Origin: Eimeria necatrix
Taxonomy: Eukaryota > Apicomplexa > Conoidasida > Eucoccidiorida > Eimeriidae
DNA: 10,979 nucleotides
Reading direction: 5' to 3'
Assembly (NCBI RefSeq): GCF_000499385.1
Contig: NW_013651799.1
Location: 3,291 to 14,269, forward strand
Position numbers and translations under genes: made by a program. This document shows, one piece after another, positions 1-8,222 of the stretch. The notes below the pieces were generated by a model that saw nothing but the letters and a program-made list of their open reading frames with translations, was not told the origin of the DNA and made no database searches. Numbering within the stretch: the first letter of the stretch is position 1; each line of letters opens with the position of its first letter.

Positions 1-10
1 ATAGTATACA
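1..10. repeat. Last 10 bases of the preceding satellite unit
   Basis: The window opens in the conserved junction AGTATACA that also precedes the phase motif of R3 and R4. This shows that the array continues to the left of the window. Confidence 0.8.
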
Positions 11-25
11 ACGAACTGAGTTGTA
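7..25. other. Dyad at the unit junction (R1)
   Basis: TACAAC and GTTGTA form perfect 6-bp arms around the 7-base loop GAACTGA. The dyad spans the start chosen for the unit. It is intact also at 3982-4000 and 6081-6099 but degenerate in R2, R5 and R6. Confidence 0.35.
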
Positions 26-644
26 ACGGCATGCGTGCGACGGGAACGCAAGCAAGGAGAGGCAGCTGTTGTTCCGCTTCTAAAATGTCGCATGGTACTT
101 GAAAATTGACTGGAGGCGTTGCATTCATCGAGTTAAAAATGCCAAGGCTCCAAATAGGAGTGTAGTTTATGCAAGCCCCCCCACGCGATCTGCAGAGGAG
201 CAAAGCAAAATACTTTGCACGCGTGATTGCTCCAAGTACCGAAACACAAATTCCGGCTCCAACGCATCCTACTGATCAAACTAAAGAGAATAGCCCTCTA
301 CGCAACAGCGCTCAGCTGCTTGTCCAGTCAGCCTAAAACCACCGCACTCCCTGTGCGATATCATGGGACAAAGACAACAATAGTGCGATTCTCTTTGATG
401 CATGAGCTATCTCGCCTGGTGTCCGCACGTGCGCCAGCAACACATCCTGGCACAGCATTAAACACAGCATGCTGAATGGATAAAACACATGCAGAAGAAA
501 ATCGAAGTCCTGCAACACGTCGGCTGAGCCAAGCAACGAACAGCCTTGACTCGAGCATGCTACTCCGCATGTCTTATGCACCAGACGGTGCAACTACTCC
601 ACAATCAAATCAAGCAATAATCGCTTTACTTGCTTTCCGCAAAT

Positions 645-658
645 CACCTGCTCGCCTA
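645..658. other. 14-base motif invariant in all six units
   Basis: CACCTGCTCGCCTA is identical in every copy: 645-658, 2671-2684, 4597-4610, 6719-6732, 8842-8855 and 10957-10970. It lies in the best conserved stretch of the unit (about 586-690 in R1), and in R2-R5 is followed directly by TATTGTACA. It contains the E-box form CACCTG. A protein-binding or promoter role is possible, but nothing beyond conservation supports one. Confidence 0.4.
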
Positions 659-1264
659 TACTGTACACTCCGCACACACACAACTTGGTTCGCCTTTCGT
701 AACCTCTCGTGACCATATAGTTCTTCCTAGTTCAAGCGCATCCATATTTACGCAGTTGCGCTGCCTATTCATTCCCACTGTCTGAAGGATCAATCAAAGC
801 CAAAATAGAAGATGAACGAGCTTTGCACCCGGCCCCCGTGCAGTGCGCCCTTTACGCAATGAGTGGATAAGCCACGCAACGAACGATCCACAAAGGCACT
901 CTACTCTCACGCAGTGGGCTTCACGAGTTCCAAAGCATCATGAGCGAACTCCCATCGCCAGCTGAATCCGATGCAAACATACTCAACCTTCCTGTTACGC
1001 ACCCCGTCATGGGACAAGGTTTCGTGGTCACAAAAAGCAGCATCGACGAGCCATTGTGCAGCACAGCGCCGCGTCATCACACAATTTGCTCCGGCCACTA
1101 CTCCAACTGCGACCCAGATAATCAGCTTCCACGCATTCACACTACTCCCCACTGCGTGACGCTCACACAATGTCGCAAGTGCCCAACTCACTGCCCGCCA
1201 GCCCGGCTACAACGCAACTTGCAAGCTTCTATTTCCACTTTGACCATACATCTGCAAGGCCCAC

Positions 1265-1281
1265 CTCGATTTTAATTCGAG
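1265..1281. other. CTCGA/TCGAG dyad (R1)
   Basis: CTCGA and TCGAG flank the AT-only 7-base centre TTTTAAT. The same sequence occurs in R2 at 3353-3369 and R4 at 7414-7430. R5 carries a different dyad at the same place (9526-9547). Confidence 0.35.
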
Positions 1282-2062
1282 TGAGATGCTTCAACCACTC
1301 ACGAGTCTCATGTTGCGGCTGTGCGTCGTCACAATCAAGTCATCGCCCTCGCCAGCATGTGCATCCTAACATTTGCAAACATATCTTATTTGCGCGTCAA
1401 GCGTGTAACACGCCTCCTAAATAAATACTCGCCTTGCTCCACACACACCTTCCTTGGTGAACCCTGCGGTCCTCCAGTCACCAAGACGTGCTGCCCACCT
1501 ACTCCCAACGTTTTCCAGTGCCAAAATAAACACATATCACCTCAATCAAAGTTCAAGGGAAAGGAGTTGCCAGGGGAACAGTCTATTGGCAGTAGCTACT
1601 AAGCTTTTCCAGTCCAGTGCGGCCAGTACTCACGCAGTGTCGTAGACGTGTTAATAACTCACTATCTGTGCACCCAACTCGCTGCTCCCCCCAAGCGTCA
1701 GCTTCGCTATCTCCGTTATTCCTACAGTCACCCTTTTCTGTAAACTCACACAGCTGTTTCGACACACCTCGAAAGCAGTGTCAAGGTAGCCAGGCGCCTG
1801 CAATACCATTTCATTCAACCAAACACACTGCACCGCTGCAAAAGTGATTAGTCTTGTGTCATTCCATCAAACGCCAAAACACACTGCCCGACACTAATCG
1901 CCGGGGAGAACATCCACGCCTTATTCGTACTTAAACATGCACTCTGTTGCAGGCAGCAAGAAATGTTGGACGCACCAACACGCAAACAGACGGCGCGACG
2001 AGTCAATAGAGAACCCCTGTTCCTGAATTATATTCCAAAATTTCGAGACCTTCTCATATAAA

Positions 2063-3985
2063 ACGAACTGAGCTGTAAAGGCATGTGTGCGTCTGGAAAG
2101 CAAGCAAGGCCACCCAGCTACTGTTGCGCTTATAACGTGTCACATGGTACCTAAAACGTCACTGGACGCGCTGCATTCATCCAGTTAAAAATGTCAAGGC
2201 TCTAAATAAGAGTGTAGTTTGTGCAAGCCCCCACCCGCGGTCTGCAGAGGAGCAAAGCAACATACCTTGCACGCGGGACTGCTGCAAGTACCAAGACACA
2301 AACTCCGGCTCCAAAGCATCCTACTGATCAAACTAAAAATAGCAGCCATCTACGCAACATCGGCCAGCTCCTTGTCCAGTCGGACTAAAAACACCTCACG
2401 TCCTGGGTGATGCCGTGTGACGAAGACAACAATAGTGCGATTCTCTCCACTTCATACACCGAGCGATCTTCTCTGGTGTCCGCACGTACGCTAACATGCT
2501 GAGGGGATGGAAAACCCGCAGAAGAAAATCGAAATTCCCCAATACGCCAGCTGAGCCGAGCAACGAACACCCTTAACTCGGTCTTCCTACTTTGCATGTC
2601 CTATGCAACAACACGTGCAACTACTCCACGAACAAATCGAGTAACAATCGATCTACTTGCTTTCCGAAATCACCTGCTCGCCTATATTGTACACTCCGCG
2701 TGCACAACTTGATTCGCCTTTCGTAACCTCTCGTGACCGTGTAGTTCTCCCTAGTTCAAGCCGATCCATATTTACGCACCATTATGTTACGTCCCTTACA
2801 AACAGAATCAGACACAATTCCCACGAACTGCTGACCGCCACAGTTTCACTGCCTATTCATTCCCACTGTCTGAGCGATGAATCAAAGCTGAGAGGGAAGA
2901 AGAAAAAATCTTGCATCTGGCACCGTGAAATGAACTATTTACCCGATGAGTGGATAAGCCACGCAACGAATGATCCACAGAGGCGCTCTACTCCCATGCA
3001 GCGCGGTGTCCACGAGCTCCAATGCACTGTGACATCAACAGCTTTACAAACCCGTCGCGAGCTGGATCCCTCAGCTACAAATGTGTTAAACCACAGTGTT
3101 GTGCACCGCATCTAGTGACAAAGCTCCATGATCAAAAAAAGTAGCATCGGCAAACCCTCACGCAGCACAAAGCTGCGCCATTACTTCAACTGCGACGACA
3201 GTTCATCTACGTTCACGCATTCACACTAGACCCCACTGCGTGACGCTTACACAATGTCGCAAGCGCCCAACTCACTGCCCGCCATGTAGCTCGGGTGCAA
3301 CGGAACTTGCAAGCTTCAACTTCAACTTTGATCATACATCTGCAAGACCCACCTCGATTTTAATTCGAGTGAGGTGCTTCAACCACCCACGAGTCTCATA
3401 TTGCGGCTGTGCGTCGCCACGATAAAATCTTCGCCCTCGCCAGCATGTGCCTCCTATCATTTGCAAACATATCTTATTTGCGCGTCAAGCGTGTAACACG
3501 CCTCCTGAATAAATACTCGCCCTGCTCCACACACACCCTCCCTGGTGAACTCTGCGGTCCATAACTCACTCGGTGCTGCATACCTATTCCCAACGTTTTC
3601 CACTGCTGAAATGAACACATGTCGCCTACATCAAAATTCGCGGGAAAAGAGCTGCCAGGGGACGGGCCTCTGGCAGCAGCTACTGAGCTCCTTCCTCCCA
3701 ATGCTGCCACTACTCACGTAGTGTCGTACACGCGTTAACAACTCACTGCCGCCGCCCATGGCTTGCTTCTCACCTCACATCTCGCCTTCTCTCTCTCCGG
3801 TATTCTTACACTCATCCTTCTTCGCAAACGTACAATATTTTTCGAGCAAACATAAGAAGCAGCGTCCACAAAGCATGCCACATTTTTCCCAAGCGAGTAT
3901 GCCACTATTAATCCCATGTCCTACATCCATATCAAGCGTTTGTTTCTGCATAACCTTTCAAGGATTGAAACCCGTCTAGTATACA
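2063..3985. repeat. Satellite unit R2 (1923 bp, shortest copy)
   Basis: R2 is collinear with the other units but is the shortest. Near 3907-3924 it passes from GCCACTATTAATCC to ATCCATATCAAGCG, skipping the stretch present in R1, R3, R4 and R5 that holds the CCAGCACGCACTATCTGA and GCAGCAAG-AATGTTGG landmarks (roughly 170-190 bp). Its start resembles R6 (both carry CACCCAGCTACT after GCAAGCAAGG) rather than R1 or R4. It shares with R3 the variant AAAAATAGCAGCCAT and the following CAACATCGGCCA. AATAAA is at 3508-3513. No coding evidence. Confidence 0.95.
2263..2290. other. Bulged dyad (R2 copy)
   Basis: TACCTTGCA at 2263-2271 pairs with TGCAAGTA at 2283-2290 over 8 bp if one C is left bulged; the spacer is 11 bases and GC-rich. 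The bulged base differs from R3 and R4 (C instead of T) while all eight pairs are kept. It could fold as a hairpin in single-stranded DNA or RNA, or bind a dimeric protein. Neither is shown. Confidence 0.45.
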
Positions 3986-4000
3986 ACGGATTGAGTTGTA
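3982..4000. other. Dyad at the unit junction (R3)
   Basis: TACAAC and GTTGTA arms are perfect; the loop GGATTGA differs from the R1/R4 loop at two bases, so the arms are kept while the loop changed. Confidence 0.35.
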
Positions 4001-6084
4001 ACGGCATGCGTGCGTCTGAAAAGCAATCGTGGCGAGGCAGCTGCTGTACCGCTTCTAAAGTGTCGCATGGTACTTGACAATTGACTGGAAGCATTGCATT
4101 CATCCAGCAAAAAATGTCAAGGCTACAAATAGGAGTGTTGTTTGTGCAAGCGCGCAAAATACTTTGCACGCGCGACTGCTGCAAGTACTAAGACACAAAT
4201 TCCGGCCCCAATGCATCCTACTGATCAAACTAAAAATAGCAGCCATTTACGCAACATCGGCCAACTCCTTGTCTAGTCGGCCTAAAAACGCCTCACTTCC
4301 TGAGTAGTATCATTTGACGGAGACATCAACAGTGCGATTCTCTTCATACACCGGGTGATCTCTTCCTTGGTGTCCTCACGTACGCCAGCAACACATCCTG
4401 GCACAAGATTACACACAGCATGTGTGAACAGATAAAACGCATGCAAAAGAAAATCGAAATTTCCCAATACGCCAGCTGAGCCAAGCAACGAACACCCTTA
4501 ACTCGGTCTTCCTACTTCGCATGTCCTATGCAACAGCAGGTGCAACTACTCCACAATCAAATCAAGCAATAATCGCTCTACTCGCTTTCTGCAAATCACC
4601 TGCTCGCCTATATTGTACAATCCGCACAAACAACGTGGTTCGCCTTTCGTAACCTCTCGTCACCATGTAGTTCTGTTTATTTCATGCGCATCAATATTTA
4701 CGCATCATTATGCTACGTTCCTCACAAACAGAATCAGACACAATTCCCACGAACTGCTGACCGCCACAGTTGCATTGCCTATTAATTCTCACTGTCTGAG
4801 CCATCAACGAACGGTGAAATGGAAGAAGAAAGAGCCTTGCATCCGGCCCCGTGCAATGTGTTGCTTACGCGATAGGTGGATAGACCACACAAAAAACGAT
4901 CCAGTAACGCGCTCAACTCTCATGCAGCGGGTTTCCTCAGGCTCCAAACCATTGCGACATCAACAGTCTCACAACACCACCGCCTGCTGGATCCCTTGGC
5001 AACAAACTACCTATTACACATACCGTCTAGGGACAAGGTTTCATCGTCACAGAGAGAAGCATCGTCAAGCCTTTATGCATTCAAGCGTTGCCTCATCAAA
5101 CCATCTGCGTTGGGCACTACTGCAACTGCGACCACAGATCATCTATGTACATGCATTCACACTAGACCCCACTGAGCAACGCTCACACAAGGCCGCAAGT
5201 GCCCAACACACTCCCCGCCAGCCCAGATACAACGCAACTTGCAATCGCCTACTTCAACTTAAAAAATAAATCTAAAAGACCCACTCCTATTTCAAGTGAA
5301 GTGAGATGCTTCAATCACCCACGAGTCTCATGTTGCGGCTGTGCGTCGCCAAGATCAACTCATCGCTCTCGCCAGCATGTGCCTCCTATCATTTGCAAAC
5401 GTCTTATTTGCGCGTCAAGCGCGTAACACGCCTCCTAAATAAATGCTCGCCTTGCTCCACACACACCTTCCTTGGTGAACCCTGCGGTCCTCCAGTCACC
5501 AAGACGTGCTGCCCACCTACTCCCAACGTTTTCCAGTGCCGAAATGAACACATGTCACCTCAATCAAAATGGCCACGAGCCCGCTGCTAGCGTAGCAGTC
5601 TATTGGTAGCAGCTACTAAGCTCCTTCGACCCAATGCGGCCAGTACTGACGTAGTGTCGTACACGCGTTTTGAACTCACTGCCGGCGCACACGGCTCGCT
5701 GCTCACTCCACGTCTCGCCTCTGCTATCCCCAAAACGTCTAGAGTCACTCTGCTTTGCAAGCACACACAACGACACAACTAAGAAGCAGCCTCCTCAATC
5801 TGGTTGCATGCCACCTGCAATGCCATCTCCTTCGGCAGAACACAATGCACCGCTGCAAACGTAACTGGCCCAGTGTCACTTGATCAAACACCAGCACGCA
5901 CTATCTGATATCCATCACCATGCAGACCAGAAACGGCTCACCTCAACTTAAAGAAGGCGTACCCTACTGCAGGCAGCAAGCACAATGTTGGGCGCACCAA
6001 CACGCAAACAAACGACGCGACGAATCCATATCGAGCCTTTGTTTCTGCATAATCTTCCAAGGATTGGAACTCGTTTAGTATACA
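3986..6084. repeat. Satellite unit R3 (2099 bp, mosaic copy)
   Basis: The phase motif here is CGGATTGAG. About 29 bp are missing near 4151, where GTGCAAG joins CGCGCAAAATACT; the other units have a stretch ending GAGGAGCAAAG in between. Blocks of this unit match different partners: 4717-5016 matches R4 at about 98.7%, 5316-5421 matches R5 over 106 identical bases, 5446-5540 matches R1 over 95 identical bases, and 5673-5741 matches R5 at 68 of 69 positions. Sequence between these blocks is clearly more divergent. AATAAA occurs at 5265-5270 and 5438-5443. The 218-codon frame at 4613-5269 is judged to be chance. Confidence 0.95.
4160..4187. other. Bulged dyad (R3 copy)
   Basis: TACTTTGCA at 4160-4168 pairs with TGCAAGTA at 4180-4187 over 8 bp with one bulged T and an 11-base spacer CGCGCGACTGC. 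Confidence 0.45.
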
Positions 6085-6099
6085 ACGAACTGAGTTGTA
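6081..6099. other. Dyad at the unit junction (R4)
   Basis: TACAAC-GAACTGA-GTTGTA, identical to the R1 copy. It lies in a block that is nearly identical between R1 and R4, so its conservation here may only reflect recent copying. Confidence 0.35.
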
Positions 6100-6284
6100 A
6101 CAGCATGCGTGCGTCGGGAACGCAAGCAAGGAGAGGCAGCTGTTGTTCCGCTTCTAAAGTGTCGCATGGTACTTGAAAATTGACTGGAGGCGTTGCATTC
6201 ATCGAGTTAAAAATGCCAAGGCTCCAAATAGGAGTGTAGTTTATGCACTCCGCCCCACGCGGTCCGCAGAGGAGCAAAGCAAAA

Positions 6285-6312
6285 TACTTTGCACGCGCGA
6301 CTGCTGCAAGTA
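6285..6312. other. Bulged dyad (R4 copy)
   Basis: TACTTTGCA at 6285-6293 pairs with TGCAAGTA at 6305-6312, the same arrangement as in R3. The R1 (211-238), R5 (8422-8450) and R6 (10521-10548) copies each carry one arm mismatch. Confidence 0.45.
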
Positions 6313-7527
6313 CTAAGACACAAAGTCCGGCTCCAACGCATCCCGCTGATCAAACTAAAGAGAACAGCCGTCTTCGCAACAGCGCTCAACTGCTTGTCCA
6401 GTCAGCCTAAAACCACCGCACTGCCTGGGAGATATGGTGTGACAAAGACAACAATAGTGCGATTCTCTTTGATGCATGAGCCATCTCGCCTGGTGTCTTC
6501 ACGTACGCCAGCAACACATCCTGGCACAAGATTACACACAGCATGTTGAACAGATAAAACGCATGCAAAAGAAAATCGAAATTTCCCAATACGCCAGCTG
6601 AGCCAAGCAACGAACACCCTTAACTCGGTCCTCCTACTTCGCATGTCCTATGCAACAGCAGGTGCAACTACTCCACAATCAAATCAAGCAATAATCGCTC
6701 TACTCGCTTTCAGAAAATCACCTGCTCGCCTATATTGTACACTTCGCACACACACAACTTGGTTCGCCTTTCGTAACCTCTCGTCACCATGTAGTTCTTC
6801 CTAGTTCAAGCTCATCCATATCTACGCATCATTACGTTACGTTCCTCACAAACAGAATCAGACACAATTCCCACGAACTGCTGACCGCCACAGTTGCATT
6901 GCCTATTAATTCTCACTGTCTGAGCCATCAACGAAAGGGTGAAATGGAAGAAGAAAGAGCCTTGCATCCGGCCCCGTGCAATGTGTTGCTTACGCGATAG
7001 GTGGATAGACCACACAAAAAACGATCCAGTAACGCGCTCAACTCTCATGCAGCGGGTTTCCTCAGGCTCCAAACCATTGTGACATCAACAGTCTCACAAC
7101 ACCACCGCCTGCTGGATCCCTTAGCAACAAACTACCTATTACGCATACCGCCTGGGAAAAGGTTTCATGGACATGGGAAGCACCATCATCAAACCCTTAT
7201 GCAGCACAGAGCTGCGTCATTACACCATATGCTCTGGCCACTACTTCAACTGCGACCACAGCTAATCTATTTGCACGCATTCACACTAGTCCCCACTGCA
7301 TGACGCTCACACAGTGTCGCACAACTGTCGCCCAACTCACTGCCCGCCAGCCCGGCTACAACGCAACTTGCAAGTTTCTACCTCAACTTTGAAAATACTT
7401 CTGCAAGGCCTACCTCGATTTTAATTCGAGTGAGATGCTTCAACCACCCATCGGCAAGATCAACTCATCGCCCTCGCCAGCATGTGCCGTGTATCATTTA
7501 CAAGTATATTTCATTCGCGCGTTAAGC

Positions 7528-7570
7528 TCACATAGAATATTCTTGCAAAATTCGAAGTTTCCCAAATCGC
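7528..7570. other. Segment private to unit R4
   Basis: These 43 bases, including AGAATATTCTTGCAAAATTC, have no match in R1, R2, R3 or R5. Those units have about 23 bases here, mostly GTAACACGCCTCCT and an AATAAAT-like stretch. I see no terminal inverted repeat, target-site duplication or poly(A) tail. It may come from another satellite subfamily. Confidence 0.6.
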
Positions 7571-8222
7571 TACTCGTCTTTCTCCCCACACAGCCTTCCT
7601 GGTGAAACCTGCGGTCCACCACTCACCAAGACGTGCTACCCACCTACTCCCAACGTTTTCCAGTGCCGAAATGAACATACGTCGCCTACATCAAAATTCG
7701 CGGGAGAAGAGCTGCCAGGGAAACGGCTTATCGGCAGCAGCTACTAAGTTCCATCGTCCCAATGCTGCCAGTACACACGCAGTGTCGTACACGCGTTAAC
7801 AACTCACTGCCGCCTCACATGGATCGCTTCTCACCCCACATCTCGCCACGCGTTCGCCAAAGCGTCTACAGTCACCCTTGTTTGCAAGCGCACAAAGCTG
7901 TTTTGACACATCTAAGAAGCAGGATGTTCAGTCCGTTTTTCCAACGCAGAATGCCACCTGCAATGCCACTCCCTCTAACCAAACACACTGCAATCCTACA
8001 AACGTGATTGTTCATGTGTCATTCGATCCAACACCAGCACGCACTATCTGACATCCATCATCATACAGACGAGCAATGGTTCACTTCTACATAAAGGCGT
8101 ACGTTGCTACAGGCAGCAAGCAATGTTGGACGCACCAACACACAAACAGACGACGCGCCAAGGCCGCATCAAACCTTTGTTTCTGCGTAATCTTCCAAGG
8201 ATTCGAAACCTTCTAGCATAAA

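Larger units (their letters stand above)
11..2062. repeat. Satellite unit R1 (2052 bp)
   Basis: This unit aligns with all the others along its length. It lacks about 64 bp at 754/755: R2-R5 carry the stretch from the CATTATG-like sequence through GCTGACCGCCACA, while R1 passes directly from TTTACGCA to GTTGCGCTGCC. Its first 173 bases match R4 with 3 differences in 172 positions, although R2 and R3 lie between them. Bases 1428-1522 are identical over 95 bp to R3 5446-5540. It has AATAAA hexamers at 1420-1425 and 1525-1530, which are not kept in all units. No gene is seen. Short open frames on both strands overlap freely and are broken in the sister copies. Confidence 0.95.
6085..8222. repeat. 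Satellite unit R4 (2138 bp, longest copy)
   Basis: This unit is collinear with the others, with private changes. About 24 bp are missing at 7450/7451, where the segment holding CGAGTCTCATGTTGCGGCTG is lost. A small insertion near 7321 repeats TGTCGC. A 43-base segment at 7528-7570 has no counterpart in any other unit and replaces about 23 bases. The first part, 6076-6247, is nearly identical to R1; 6375-6469 matches R5 8511-8605 at 94 of 95; 6841-7141 matches R3. No coding evidence. Confidence 0.95.

Noticed and set aside
1420..1425. AATAAA hexamers as polyadenylation signals (also 1525, 3508, 5265, 5438)
   Set aside because: They are not kept in R4 or R5 and no gene precedes them; chance is enough in A-rich sequence.
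1321..1602. Cysteine-rich peptide (CGPPVTKTCC followed by PPTPNVFQC) readable in R1, R3 and R5
   Set aside because: R2 has a stop inside it and the frame sits in different-length open frames in each unit. It lies in a block recently copied between R1 and R3, so its identity there is not evidence of protein selection. No signal peptide is in frame.
4613..5269. 218-codon open frame on the + strand in R3
   Set aside because: In R4 a one-base insertion after the ATCAACGAAA stretch shifts the same frame although the DNA is about 98.7% identical. No protein domain is recognisable.
5624..5642. Possible CENP-B box (TTCG...A..CGGG) at CTTCGACCCAATGCGGCC
   Set aside because: The CGGG core is displaced by one base and incomplete, and the site is not present in the other units.
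8198..8217. GGATTCGAAACC resembling a Pol III B box
   Set aside because: It fits only in R4; the equivalents in R1, R2, R3 and R5 do not match, and I found no A box at a suitable distance.
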